DNA from: Mesodorylaimus sp. YZB2_4
Taxonomy: Eukaryota > Nematoda > Enoplea > Dorylaimida > Dorylaimidae
DNA: 64,000 bases
Direction: 5' to 3'
NCBI GenBank assembly: GCA_030248295.1
Contig: JASANH010001727.1
Location: forward strand, 310,001 to 374,000
The notes beneath the pieces are model-generated. The model saw nothing but the letters and a program-made list of their open reading frames with translations. It was not told the DNA's origin and did not search any database. The translations under genes and the position numbers were made by a program. Shown here piece by piece: positions 12,162-26,329 of the stretch (position 1 is the stretch's first letter; each line of letters starts with the position of its first letter).

Positions 12162-15100
12162 TGGAAACCGTTTCGTGCCATGCCCGTGGTATGGACGTCA
12201 CATTGAAAGCCCGCCTGCCTCCCCCGCGGGACGGAATGTGGGATCTGGGTGTAGAAAACTACCCCAAATGTCCTGGCGCCACCAAACGCGACGTTGGAGG
12301 AGGTTATCAGTTCTCGATCTTGTACGTTGATAAGGAATGGTGTGGTGTGGAACCCAAGTCGTGGTTTGTAAGTGGCTGGACTGACCTGAGCCTGGATTTT
12401 CCTAAACAAAAGCTTAGCGTTTCAGACCCCGGCCTGGGTATCCTATGCGGAGACCATGTTGGTGTTGATGGATCAAAATGGAACAAAAATAGCTGATTCA
12501 GTTAGCTGCGTTTATAATACACGATTCGAAACGTCCTTGTTGACATTCCGTGGCGAAGTGACGAGGTAAGGCTTGAGTGGCGCCTGTCTAGTGCGAATAT
12601 GGAATCTTACATAGTGTATCTCTGTCTAGCTGCCCCTATTTTTCGTATCACAGGTGGTTTTCCTTGCTGACCTTATCATTAACTCCCCTCTGTGGGGTTG
12701 TCATCGACCTTATCGATAGTTGCACGGACTAGCTTAATCCCTCGCGGTCTTATCAGTACTTATCACTTTCGCCGCAGTTTAATATCACTGGCCTTTTTGT
12801 CTTTCTTGCCTCTTTTGCTTTACCTTTTCTCACTGACCTTATCAGTGTACTTGTGACTGACCGCAAATCCACTGACTGATCACTTATCAGACCACAGGCC
12901 CCATTCACAACACAACATTCCTCTCACACTCTTATGATTGCAGTGAAAATCTTCGCTTTGGTGGCAGTATCGAGGAGGAAGGCACTGATGTCGAGACAAT
13001 TGTTCGCAGCGGCGACGCTGTGCAAATGGACTTTTATGGGCATGATGGAAAAATCTTGGAACAGCGACACGTCAAATTAGGCGACCCCCTGGTCTTCCGT
13101 ATTGCCATCACTGGGACCAACCATGGTGAGATGCAGTGCTGGGTTGTGGTCTGCTGGCAATGCCGTCGTTTCTGATTTCAGTAAGCAGTGTGCTACCCGA
13201 AACGTGCTACTTCTCATCGTCCAGTAACCCGGATGAGAATCCTCCCCAAGGACAGACGCTGGTGTTTATTAGAAAGAGGTAAGTGCACTGATAAGGTTTG
13301 TTGAAAGTCTGTGAGATCATTCTGCTGTTGGCTGGCTGTAGAGCTGGTATAGCGTCCGCTATAATCTTCGACGCCCTTCCATCCGCGCATCTAACGGTCA
13401 AACCCTTGCCTTATTGAAAGAAGAACTCTGCGGAACACTTGCTTACATGGAAAAAGAACAGATTTCCCCCGACCTCCCTCGACCCCTAACCATTGCCTGC
13501 AAGATTCACCGTCTTATCTATTGTTTTTTAAACCCTCTTGCATCGATTTTTGGGCCTCCTCGCTTTTCGAAAAAGTGACGCTTTCAGTCTGGATTTCATA
13601 CCTATCGCAGAATCCACATCATGCCGTACAGCTTGAATATTCAAATTTTCTACTTTTTCCTTGAAGCTTTTGAGATATCTTATATGGAACAGCTTACCAG
13701 ACTGCAAGCAACGCAAGAGATAGACACCATACAAGCAGTCGATCCCCCTCGATCACCTTATCAGTGGTGCTTCTGTCGACCTGCTGTCTGATGTCCGTCC
13801 ACATCACCTACAGTACTGAAGTTTTTCGCTGGAGATGAGCAGAGCCCTTGTACTTGGTGGGTTATGGCGAGTGGGAGAGCATTATCGATCCCCCCTGGCT
13901 GGGAAACGTCATCCCTCGGGTTGATGTTTCAGCCGCAGGAGGACATAGAGTCGCCTTGTTCTAGTTATGTGTTATCCTGTCAACCACATCTTCGAACACA
14001 TCCCACAACGTCGGAAATGCCAGTTTTGAGAGCAGATTATCGATCTTCAAAGTTTTCTGTGAACCAAGAAGCATGAACATGATAAAACCAAAATCAGTTT
14101 CAAGCGCAAAAATGTTAACCCTGAGCAGGAATCGAACCCAAGAGCTGGAGCAGTAAACACTGAAACCACCAGACCTCTGTACTGCGGCTCTCCATGCCTT
14201 GTTTTATTGAGCTTCTTATCACTATATCAATTCTCATCTCAACGGTTTATCCAACTCGTTTGGCCATCTCCAATGACCCCTAGCAGTACTACATTCCTGC
14301 TCATTTCTAAGTCGCAAATATTTTTAGTTGTTTCAACGATCGGAATGGCATGGTTCGCACATTCTTGCCTAAAATGGAGCGCAGTCACAACGGGACTGTC
14401 TACGAGCTGCCCTTCCCCGCATTCCACTTCTCCGAATATGGCCAGAACCTATTCGTGCACTGCACTCTGCTGGCGTGCGTTGGACGACAGGCTCTGTGCG
14501 AGCCCAAGAGCAATGTAAGTTTATTCAGGTATGCATAATCGATATGCTATGTGCCATGGGCACTGTGATCGATCACTCAAAAGTCATATCAGTAATAAGC
14601 TTTTAACTGTTGAAGAATAGTGATAAGGATCTTACTAATATCAGTGATAAGGTTTAGGTAAAACAAACTTGATAAGGGCATTGATGGGGATATCAATGAT
14701 GAAAATTCCGCCTGAGGCACATCGACAGTGTTATCAGATTAGGGCTTTGAGATGACTACTTCTTTCAGAAGAGATGCTTGTGATAATGGATAACCAGTAT
14801 TCTGATTTGAATCCTGTATCAAGGCAAAGTATGCAAATCAGTGATAAAGATATAAATATTAGGATATGTCACTTACAAGATAGCTCTATGATAGCGGATA
14901 TCACTAAGACAGGTGTGGTGATGATTGCGTCGTTATCACTACATAATACTCGGATGTTGGGTGGCAGAGACTTCCAATACGGTTATCACAACTCGTCATT
15001 CACTGCCGTTATCTGTCACACACAAATACGGCAATGATGACCGCTTCAGATAATTTCGAGATAAAGCTTCCATGCACATACAGTATTCTATATTTCTATG

Positions 15101-16440
15101 TTTTAAGACGTGAAATTCGAATCAATAAGAGCGGCCTCTGGGGAGCTTACCACAGTAGAATACACTAAGGTTCCAACTTTTTTTTGCTATTTCAGTGTTT
15201 CAGCACAAGCAGACGCAAGCGATCGACATCTGACGCTGAAACGATGGCAAACGGGATAACAGGGACGGAAAATATTCCTGAGAGCATGAAGGAATATGTC
15301 ATGACCAAATACATTATTGTACAAGATCCGAAGAAGGTCAAAGGTAAGGAGCGGTCTTGGAACGGACAACAGTTTTGCATTACGACATCATGGAAGTCCC
15401 GTGCATAGTTCACCCGTGGCGGTTGCTGTAAGCGCAGCGAAAGCGGTAGAAAAGTTATAAATTTCCTTTCCTTGATTTTATAATCATCATACAAAGCCAC
15501 ATTTGAATTTCCCGCTGCAAACTGCTTATGACCTTTTCACAAAGATAAAAAGTCCCGCATTTCGAATCTTTTTCCTGCGCAAAAGCACCAACTTTTGGCC
15601 GCCTTTTGACGAGAAAACGATGGACTAGTCACAAGCTGCAAAAAATCACAGATAAGACAGTTCTCGAAATTTGGCGCGCACAGGCTTTTGGAAGTGTGGG
15701 ACTGTTCATCTTTTCAATTTCATATTCTGCATTGCACTAGCCCTGTGAAATGGTCTATTATCGGATGCACACACGGCCATTTTTGCACCTCCGCCGCTTT
15801 CGGGCAATTTTTCTCAAAATCTTCAGCGGCAAGATGAGTTGATGTCAACGGAAATTTTGTAGAGAAAAATGCACTTTATCAACTGGATGTTTTGTTTTTA
15901 GTTTCACCGCTTTTGTTCAATTTTTACCTATTTAATCTAAAGAATTCAATAAAAGTCTTTTTTGATCTAAAAAACGCAAAATCTAGCCTTGAAACCATAA
16001 CCAATTTTCGCTCCATAAAATTATCGCTGACATCGCTGAAAATTCTGAAAAAACTTGCCTGAAAACTGCGATTATGCGAGTTTGGTGGGGCATGAAAACG
16101 ATCGACTGCAATCCCTCGCATTTCAGATTACTTGCAATCTTCACCAGCTTTGCTGCCGACTAACTTGGACAGCGCAGTGTGCATGCAGACAACGCATTTC
16201 GCAGCCCTGCTTGGCTCACTCGCCGCCATGACCTTGTCGTTGCTTGTCATCTCATCGTGCTTGATTGGACGCATGGCTCGACGAAAACACACGCCTACTT
16301 TTATTGGTCATGGATGGGTTGATGACAAAATGATGCTTTACAACAGCATTGGACGCGGATCAGGTGCTAGCTTCCAACAACCACCGCCCTATGGGGTGAT
16401 GGGCAGTGTGCAAAATTTGTCCACTATCACTTCGTTTTGA
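12162..16440 (+). CDS. Zona pellucida (ZP) domain transmembrane protein, 5' end unresolved
   Basis: ZP proteins polymerise into extracellular matrices such as cuticle or apical matrix. Seven exons join in phase: 12162-12367, 12426-12565, 12944-13125, 13182-13278, 14328-14514, 15196-15343, 16127-16440. They give at least 423 residues. ZP-N begins VETVSCHARGMDVTLKARLP. The ZP-N/ZP-C linker runs through exon 2-3. ZP-C has a Cys ladder that includes LPETCYF, SCFNDRNG, FVHCTLLACVG and CEPKSNC. A basic RRKR follows in exon 6, the furin-type site usual after a ZP domain. A hydrophobic helix (HFAALLGSLAAMTLSLLVIS) then precedes a cytoplasmic tail of about 60 residues rich in Gly, Ser, Gln and Pro. 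The first exon here starts in phase 1, so a signal peptide exon must lie upstream, perhaps with the exons at 10.9-11.8 kb. Introns of 56-58 nt sit beside ones of about 0.4-1.05 kb. Confidence 0.85.
13884..13965 (-). repeat. MITE-A partial copy in a ZP-gene intron
   Basis: 'tatcgatcccccctggctggg' followed by 'gttgatgtttcagccgcagg' and 'gtcgccttgttc' matches the right half of MITE-A in reverse orientation. The copy is truncated, with no left terminus. Confidence 0.5.
14112..14196 (-). repeat. tRNA-like sequence (SINE or pseudogene) in a ZP-gene intron
   Basis: On the minus strand this reads GTCTGGTGGTTTCAGTG near the A-box position, a plausible anticodon arm, then CTTGGGTTCGATTCC as a strong B box. 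The stems are imperfect, so I call it tRNA-derived. Confidence 0.4.
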
Positions 16441-18420
16441 TGTGTTTATGGCAGGAGAGCCCGAACAGGTTTTGATTTGAAATGAACTGCTGTAAGTGTT
16501 CGAGTTTTCTGTGCTTTCTTTTCTTTAGGTTTGTGGCCTTGCAGTGCAACTAAGCTTGTAGCGCAGTTTTGAAAACTGCGCATGTGTGTTCGATTTTCTA
16601 TCGTTAAAGATGTCATTTGATTTAAAAATTTGTGCATTATGTTATGAAACTTTTTGAAATATCGATTTTCTTTTTGAACTCGTGTAACTGTGCTCTTCTG
16701 TGTTTTTAAAAAAGCATTGCTCGGCTGAATGAAAGAGATTCACTGGGATGTCGTGGTCGATCAAGTCAAGCCTAAAGTTGGCTTTTGTCATAACCATCAC
16801 TGCCAGATGCAAAAATGCAAACTCGCTGCCAGGGACATGAAAATCCGCAGAAATATCCGCAAAAATTTTCCCGCAAAAAAAAAGATATTTTAGCGGCTAG
16901 TTTTAAATAAAACGCGAAGTAGAACAAATGGCGTTCACTCACACATCGCTCGCACTGTGCACGTCAACTTTAAGTGGGCCATGCTGGGGGGCCAGGGACA
17001 CCGGGAAGGGAGGGGATTGAAGGACAAAAGGGACGCCCTGACGCCCCCGACCACCCTACTCTCTATGTAAATCTTATGCAAAATGTGCAAATTAGAGCAG
17101 ACAATACTAAAGAATGAGGAGCCAAGGACTAGCGGATCAAGAACTCTGACTTTACTTAGTACCGACTGAGCTGAGCTGAATTTGTTGCCAAATACAATAG
17201 GTAGGCCTGGGAATGGTATGAAAATTAATTGCGTTCCCTATTTCTTGCCCCACTCGTATAATCGACCCTTCGACCCCACAACATTCGGACAAAACTGCCT
17301 CAGCAAGTCTTAGAAAAGAGGACATGCCGCTTCAAAAATGGCCGCACATTGGTTGTTATATCCAGATATATACCAATCCGTCCGAATCCGCCAAAAAACC
17401 CAAAATCCGCTGCAAATTCCGCTAAAAAAAGTCAACTCCGCTGTTTATCCCGCTGTCGAGCAAAAGATCCGACAGATATAGCAGCTAGCTGCATCCGGCA
17501 GCGCTGGTCGTAACTGGCGTCCATCTGTCCAGCTTTGAATTCTGATTGGTCGGTTCATAGCGAACGTTAACCACGCAAAATAATGCACATCACTCACAAA
17601 GCGGTCATTGAAAAACCTCACCAAATTATCGTAAAGTTCCAAAAACATTGTCTTACCATTCTAACGTTTGGTGTAGGCAAGAGCATTATTACTGTGCAAC
17701 TAAACCTTAATTTTACTCATAGCTCCTGCTGTGACACAAAATAACTATTTCTCATCAGCTTAAATGACTGCAATCGTCTTTCTCGCGTGGCGTGGAAAAA
17801 TAACTTTTTGAAATTTCCATTCGTCAAATTTGTTCTCACATTCACGTAAGTGTGTCTCCTTTTTTTCCATCCAGTTGTGATTGAAGTTTTTCAGTGAGTG
17901 TGAAATAGCTGCTTCTTATGTTACAAGCAACAAAACAAAACACAGTTTTCTCCGATTGTGTTGTTGTGTGTGAATCATTTTTCATTCTTTGAGAACATCA
18001 GGTTTGCGAAAGGTCGGATAGTTTGATGGATGATTCGATCGCGCATTCCCAGCAAAACGAATGATATATAGACTTTTTCTGTCTATTTTTTGCCTAATTT
18101 ATTCCTCGGGTCGCGAGTGCCAGATTTTCAATTTTTTCATGCTTTGCGGAACTTTGCTTTGGCATACGAAGAGAATTTTTTCGTGGCATGAAAGGATGGA
18201 AATCTCTGGTTACTAGAGTGCTCGTCTAAAGCGCAGATCTATGCCTGCCTTTCGTCTCAGGCACGGCTAGCTTAGCTTTTAGCCGTCTTGAAAATTGAGC
18301 GCCTGAATTCATTAGGAAAATCGATTTGGTAGCTAGTGAGAAATTGGTTTCCCCATCTTCTCTTTTTTTATGTACTACGTTTGATTTCGAGAGGTGATGA
18401 CTGCTGCATGGCGAGGAAAC
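16441..18420. other. Intergenic between the ZP gene and the TMEM268-like gene
   Basis: No exon was seen. AAATAAAA at about 16905 could serve as a poly(A) signal of the ZP gene. The rest is AT-rich, with several GAATTTT and CCCGC words but no repeat matched elsewhere in the window. Confidence 0.45.
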
Positions 18421-18421
18421 C

Positions 18422-18434
18422 GCGTATATAAAGC
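18422..18434 (+). promoter_or_regulatory. TATA-like box upstream of the TMEM268-like gene
   Basis: GCGTATATAAAGC lies about 140 nt before the ATG at 18568. That would place a transcription start near 18455 and leave a 5' UTR of about 110 nt. Found by inspection only. Confidence 0.45.
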
Positions 18435-18567
18435 TTTATTGGGCTAAAATGGAAAGGGATGTTTTCCCGCGAAAGACCACCCGCGGTTAGCCTAGCGTGA
18501 AAAAAATTGGGGCTAGCTCATTATTTATGAATATGCGAAGAACGTCTTTTTAGGATATGAGTCCAAG

Positions 18568-21500
18568 ATGGCGGATCACGCGCAAAATTCACTTCCCTTA
18601 GGCGATTCGTCAAAGAATGATGTAGGTGAGCAAAAAATGGAGGAAAATAATGGCCAAAGCGAACGTACGGCACCTGATGGTGATTCACCACCACCAACAC
18701 CTCCACCACGTCCATCGGCCAAGAAATGGGTGCATTTCGACGAAAAAGAACCGGCGTCAATCGACCAACATGCTGAACAATCTTCGCCCAATCGAAACGA
18801 AAGCGGGACACAAGATGTGGCCAAATTGCCCAAACCAAACGTGGCTCTCCGTCGATCGAATCCCCAATCGAGCAATGGGCATGGAACGGGGGCCATGAAT
18901 GGCGGAAGTGCCGATGTGGCCCAAATCAACGTCAGCGTCGAAGAGGCCAGACTACCTGCTAAACTGACCACCACGACGTTGACGCAAGAAATGCTGAATG
19001 ACTCGGTGATTGGGCGCGAAAGAAGTGTGGGATCAGAGGGAAGACAGTACGGTGAGTGCAGATGCCCAAAGAGGTGCAGGGTCCTTTGGGTTTGGAAGAT
19101 ATCTAGGACAGGAATGAAATGGTAGTTCCCAGAATTCTTTTTCTGTACACCGCGACCTGTAGTCTCTGAACTGATCCAGACAGGGTATACCTAAGAATAG
19201 TGTACTAGTGTAGAGGCTCGACTGGCAATCGATACACTGCACGGAGCCGGCAGCTGGGAGCGGCACCCGTCAGGGTGACGTTTCAGCCATGTACTAGGTC
19301 GGAAGACTTGGTAGGCTGCCCTGCGTTTTTGGCGTGGTGCAGAAGCTCCACCGGTCACTCCCTCCAGTGATACGGTCCAGTCTTACTACACCAGCGCACC
19401 CCGGCGGCGGGAGATGTGAGAGACCAAAGCCCCTGGGGCGAAAAATTCCGACTGTACCTGCCCTGGAAGCATCAACCGGAGAGGTTGACGTTTCCTAGCC
19501 AGGGGAGGTATCGACCTTCCCACGCCTGGAATGCTGGTTACAATAGGGGAATTAAAAGCTAGCTACCTCACCACCCCTTTAACTCAGGAGCTGGTGGGAG
19601 TGTCTTGAGTGCAATTAAGCATCTGTAGCCAATTGATATCGAAGCAACAAACGCATCATTTCTCGCCAGGCAACTACTACTTGTGTCTTTTTCTGTCTAA
19701 GTCAAATAACAGTTTTATAACGTTTATCAACGCTTGAAACCTGTATGACACGGCATACTGTGCCAGTACTAGCGTTTGTTCGGGATTGCCCCTCCCGAAC
19801 TCGACACCGATTAAAAAATGGTCGGGATTGAATTGAATGTTGTGGAGAGGGAGGGATGTTTCAGGTGGAGAAGGTACAAAATTTGGCGGATTACTGAACT
19901 GATAAACAAGAAGGAATTTGTTTGCTCATTGGTGACTATGCTTCTCCGGTTTTTTTGCTTGTCTGATTTTGAATGCAATGATGAATACTGTACTAAAAGT
20001 TATCCAAGGAAATAGAGTTTTTGGCTCTATTTGCTTGCTGCTCACTCTGGGGGTGGAGGTCATCTACGGAGAATATGAAGTGAAAAAAGCACTCTTTCAA
20101 AGTCCCAGTCGGGATTGAGCAAATCTAATCCCGATCCCAAACGAACGCTATAGCATCAATGGGAAAGCGAAAGATCGCGTGTAATTTTGGGATATTTCAC
20201 TTCCAGTTAAGTTGAATAGTGTTGTAGTACGTCACTGATCTGGCGGTGAAACTTCTCTCGGCATCAAAAGCAAACGACTGAAAAAAAAGGCTACACCATA
20301 TGTACAGTATAATAGGCGCAGTATAGCCTGATTTTTTGAAATCTTTTTTTTTTGAAGGTTTCGTTCATTGCGCCTGCTTCATAAGTAAAGCCGCAGGAGA
20401 GCATGGCAGACTGAGGCTAGTGATTTCCCTGTTTTACCGCATCACCAAGCACTTACAGCGCGATCGAGCGTGAAGGGACACATTATAGAGGAATTTATTT
20501 AAAGGGTCGCGAGTCGAACTGATATTAGATAACATGAACTTCATGTACACCATCTCTTATATTGTGCGTCCGATTTGGAAAGGAAATTTGTAGGAAGGCT
20601 GTGAAGACATTGTATTTTCCGTGAGAAATATCGCCAGAGAGTCTAGTGCCATAGGCTAAACGAAAACTGGCCAGTGCTGACGAGCTGTCGAATTAATAAG
20701 CAAGTATTCTGTTTTAGAAAATGGCAAAGTGATAACGGAGAAGAAATCGGAGAATAAACATTGCGCTTGGGTTACGATCGCTCGTTTTGATCCATATAAA
20801 ATGCCGAAAAGTCTGATATCGGACCAATTGACGGTAAGGCTGGTAGTCTTTTTTTCAAAATTTTTCATAGTCGGGACCTGTGCCGCCCGATTTTTCCCAC
20901 GGGACATCTAACCCGTTTTGCGTATAGTCGGGATGTGATAAGCGAGGCTTCGCGTTTGGCCGATGGTCGAGGTCGTTTCTGACAATCCCAAACTTATTTG
21001 GTGATGTGTCGTGCAAGGTTAAATACATTTCCATGCTTTTCTGACTGTTTTTTGGAGAGACAAATCATCCACATGAATAAAAAGGCAAGCTATCTCGATG
21101 GAGCAGGCATACACAGTGATTTAAATAAGCTAGTAGAAAAACCGCAATTTTGTGCGTGTGATAAGCTGGCGCACTTGTGCGTCGTGTGTCCAAACTGGGA
21201 AACAGCTTATTAATAGCATTTGGTTTGTGAGCCTCCACCCTCGGTCATTTTTCCTTTAGGTGGAGGCCTCGGCGCGAGAGTTGGTCGCCACTAGCGAGGC
21301 TGCAGTATGAGACGACCAACTCTCGCAGATTCTCATATAAGGCTGAGAAAGTCTGGGAAAATAGCAAATATGGGCAAGGTCAGCCGGGTTGGGGGGCGTG
21401 GCACATCCCCCGCCCCGCCAAAGGCTGAACATTTAGAAATTGCTGCTTTATGACGCACTTTTACGCATTTTCCTGTTATGGAAGCTATGTTTCAAAATTT

Positions 21501-24096
21501 TATATCCTTCAGTATTTCCTTGGCTTCAAGGCCCTGCTTAGAAGTGTTTGACTGATTGTGAGAATAGAAAGCAACGCATTGGTTCTTTGACTCATTATCG
21601 TAATGTTGCTTTCTGATTATTGAGAGCTGAATAAGAAGCACAGCATCCAAGCATGATCAAAAGATCTTGCTAGCCCAGGCTAGGCTAGGCTTGCTTTCCT
21701 GTGCTATTACGAAGGCAAGCCTGATCTGATCGCATGTGATACAGGCCAGGTCGGTCAGGTTCGGGTCGAATGAGTGAGTTGTATGACTGTTCACATAGAG
21801 TACTGCAGGCTGGCTGGACAATTGGCCTGTGCTTGGAAGACAGGGCTTGGTCAGTCAGGTCAGGTCTATGTCCTGCCCAGACACACTTTGATCGCTTTTG
21901 CTTCCTTCCTGCTGGAGGTGGGGGGGTGAGAGGAGCGGTTCGGTGTCCTGGCCGGCCCAACAGGGGGCTTACCCCCTTACCTCTGTGCCCGTTCTTGGGT
22001 TTAGGATTGGATGCTGGAAAATGTGTTAGGAATTTTGGATGAGTGTGATAAATGGTTGGATTGTTATATTCTAGATGCCTGTGGAGGACTACGTGACGGC
22101 CATGGAAATGTTGACCAATGATTTTCGTTTTCGCAGCTACACTGTCCTTTATCGTCGTTTGATCGCGGGCTGGTTGGTTGCTAGCTTGTTCATTTTGATC
22201 ATTATCTTGATATCGGGCTTGCATGGATTGAAATTGTTTGGTATGACCATATTTTGGCTGTTTTTGACGTGCGGTGGCGTGGTCGGATGTTTATTTATCA
22301 AGAAATGGGTAAGTGTCAATTAGGGGGGGGGGGGGGGTGGGGTGAATGCCGACAGGTTACATGGATCAACTAAAATCTGAGTGGAAGTTTTCCCGCCATT
22401 TGAAAATTTGATTTTTTTAAAAGAAAAAATGGTTTCATGCTTCAACCGTAAGCATGCGAGCAATAACTGGTTGGTTGGTTGTTAGTGAAGGTTAAATGAA
22501 GAACGTCAGGGATGGAGGTCTTGTACAATTTTCAGCCAACCAGCCTTGCTTGTGGGATTTTGGGAGTTTTCAAATGTTAAGCGGGAAATTCAAATCTGTC
22601 ACAGAACAGATAACCGTTCTCATGGATCAGACTTGGGACTGGCAGTGACGACCGTGTTGTTTTGTTGTTGCCCAGGCGCAACTGTAGTGGCTGTCCGATG
22701 GTCGTGTTTTCTCACTGGTCCAAGCCTCTTTCCAGATAAATAAGGGCCTTCATAATTGCGTTGCCTCGGTGAATAAATTGCTGCTTCGATACAATCTTCT
22801 GGTCGGTTTGGAAGATCGTGGTCGAATGTCGTGCCATAAGATCATTATCCCCTTCGTATATATGGACCCTAAGGACTGTTTGGTAAGTGCGCCCCGGCTG
22901 TTGTGTGGCTGGTTGTGGAAGATGGGTCGCGTATGACATGTTAGTCCTGGGGGGGGGGGTGGGTGTGAAATCAAGTAAAAATATCCTTTTTCAGTCCCAA
23001 ATCAAGCAGCTATTGGCGCAGTATGATCAAACAACGGGCGCACCGGCTTCGAGACCCGTGCCGAGCGTGGCAGTCGACGTTGATCCGCCCAACGCACACC
23101 CGTCTAGTCGACAGGCCACACCCGAGGTATGCGCTGTTTGTGCAGGTGGCTTGTAGTAGGAGCTGCCAAGTGTCGGATGTACTGTACGATGAGGGATAAA
23201 TGGGGTGGCAGCGCAGTCGCTTGCAGCCTGTGGTCTGTCGGCTGCTGAGTGCGGACAGTGATTGCAGTCGACTTCGGATATAAGTGCCAAGTCATCGTTC
23301 CCCGTTTTTATGAGCTGCGTTATGTGTACGATTGCCATTTCGGATAATTGCACCCTTTCTGGCTTCCCGAGTGGTTGCACTTATCCGAGGTCGGCTGTGT
23401 AAGGCATGTTCTGGACACGCACTATCGGGGCAAGGGTTCTCTAGGCACCAGTAGGACCTCGTAGACTTGATCTCATGTGGGGTGTAGAGTGGCAAGGGCG
23501 ACCCTGGGCCGTCGGGTGTTTCGAGGCCCTTCCACGAACGAGGGGTCGTACTAGGCGACGCTGTGAGAATGTGATGAGCTATGGCGTGTCATACTTTATC
23601 CATAGCCAAGCACCATAACCATTCGAGGCCTAAGGAACACATATTTGACAATTATGTTTTACCCAGGTGGGATTCGAACCCTCCCCTGTAAGTGCGCACC
23701 CAGCGTGAGAGGCAGACGTCTTACGCTTCTAGGCCACGAGCCGGGCCATCAAATGAAAGTCGTCAGTGAGATAAGCAGTTTTCCAATAAAGTCAACCCAT
23801 TTAAGGAGCGTGCCGAGGAGCTGGTTTTGAAACACAGTCAAAGCTATGTGCGAGCCATGGTTCGTCGGACGATACGTTTTCCGAGTCGTCCATCGGAAGG
23901 TGTACGAGACGAGCAGCCATTGCATTGCACTCACTCGTATTGCCTTTGCCAATATCTTCGCAAGTACTACTTCGAACGACCAGCTCGAAAATGGTACCAT
24001 CGATTTTGTCTGGACAGCGAATTACCAGCTCATGAAAATGCTGGTTTCGCATCGACGGTTGTGGCCTATGGATATCCACCAGTCGTGTATGGTTAG
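18568..24096 (+). CDS. TMEM268: TMEM268-like two-pass membrane protein
   Basis: Exons 18568-19051, 20718-20833, 22075-22308, 22736-22882, 22995-23126 and 23779-24096 join in phase to about 476 residues. The N-terminal exon is low-complexity and hydrophilic, with a Pro-rich PPPTPPPRPS at 41-50. Exon 2 (ENGKVITEKK…) and the start of exon 3 (MPVEDYVTAMEML) align with my recollection of human TMEM268 around its NGQVLTVLR and VPADQYRSLAE segments. Exon 3 has two hydrophobic helices, about 229-249 and 253-274. Exon 4 (INKGLHNCVASVNKLLLRYN) matches the conserved region after the second helix. The last exon has ERAEELVLKHSQSYVRAMV, like the C-terminal helix of the family. Human TMEM268 (about 340 aa) is reported to interact with integrin beta-4; no function can be read here. 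The acceptor of the last exon has a weak pyrimidine tract, and a tRNA-derived SINE lies just upstream of it. Confidence 0.72.
19240..19383 (+). mobile_element. MITE-B, short dispersed repeat, copy 1
   Basis: This matches 61556-61700 in reverse complement over about 140 nt. Shared blocks include 'gtgacgtttcagcc', 'taggtcggaagacttggtagg', 'cgtggtgca' and 'cactccctccagt'. It abuts MITE-A copy 1 on the right. There is no coding capacity. The shared 'gttgacgtttc…agcc' words suggest it is related to MITE-A. Confidence 0.65.
19386..19542 (+). mobile_element. MITE-A, copy 1
   Basis: This contains the family core 'cggcggcgggagatgtgagagac' type block, then 'ctgcc…catcaaccggagaggttgacgttt', and ends GCTGGTTACA. 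The right terminus matches the other full copies; the left terminus is degenerate (ACACCAGCGCACC). It sits in intron 1 of the TMEM268-like gene. Confidence 0.7.
19770..20150 (+). mobile_element. TA-flanked MITE with GCGTT…AACGC ends, copy 1
   Basis: The left end TAGCGTTTGTTCGGGAT and the right end ATCCCAAACGAACGCTA are inverted repeats. TA at both edges fits a TA target duplication, as in Tc1/mariner-type elements (inference). The interior has no open frame of interest. A second copy lies in opposite orientation at 47475-47852. Confidence 0.7.
23667..23757 (-). mobile_element. tRNA-Glu-derived SINE, copy 1
   Basis: On the minus strand this reads GGCTCGTGGCCTAGAAGCG, then CTGCCTCTCACGC and GGGTTCGAATCCC. 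The anticodon arm CTGC-CTCTCAC-GCAG of the family places CTC (Glu) in the loop. In this copy the B box is intact and the stems are partly decayed. It lies in the last intron of the TMEM268-like gene. Related copies are at 35384 and 42148. Confidence 0.6.
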
Positions 24097-24803
24097 GTGG
24101 CAGGTGTAGTGCGGCACGAGGGCAGTGTAAAGGGGCGAGTTTTATCATTCAGGTTTAGGAAGATTTTTGCTGTCTTACCGTAGGACTCTGCGTAAGCTGG
24201 TGTAAAGTAGGTTGCAGCTGCTTTATTTTTCAGTTTATTACTGAAACTGAAATAATTGTAGATTTCGACAATTTGTATATTTGGCATGACTGACATTTTA
24301 TAGCTTTTATGCGATATGGTATTGACCGCAGGGTCCTTGCTTGCGGCAGTGTCGTTTAAGTGATATTTCTCGATGGCATAATATTCCAGTGCGTAATTTT
24401 GAAATAAGCGGCTCGATATAGTTTTGTGACCAAATTTTTTTGATTTCTTCGGTGGCCATCTGTGATTATGCATGCTTGGATTGTATGACAGCAGGTATTA
24501 GATAGGGTGACAGTGTAGGACTAGTCCAACCCTAATATTTCATTTTATTGGACCAAACACACGTGCACTTTTTTGGAGGCCGGTAATAACATTACGGTGC
24601 GACGAGGAAGATTGAGATGGAATAAAGAAGTTTTAGACTTTGAGTTATTTTGATACAATTTTTTTGCCAGGATAATATATTTAGAAAAAACATTGAACGT
24701 TTAAAACCCACAACGAAAAGAGACATTCACCACGTACACCTGTAAAGCGATGATATGTGAGAAAAAGTTGTCATAAAACACCAAAAAAAAAGAGATTTAG
24801 GGA
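24097..24803. other. Tail-to-tail intergenic region
   Basis: This lies between the stop codons of the TMEM268-like gene (+) and SURF4 (-). GGAATAAAG at about 24620 could be the poly(A) signal of the + gene. A TTTATT at about 24543 (AATAAA on the minus strand) could serve SURF4. No other feature was seen. Confidence 0.4.
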
Positions 24804-26329
<1,526 letters not shown>

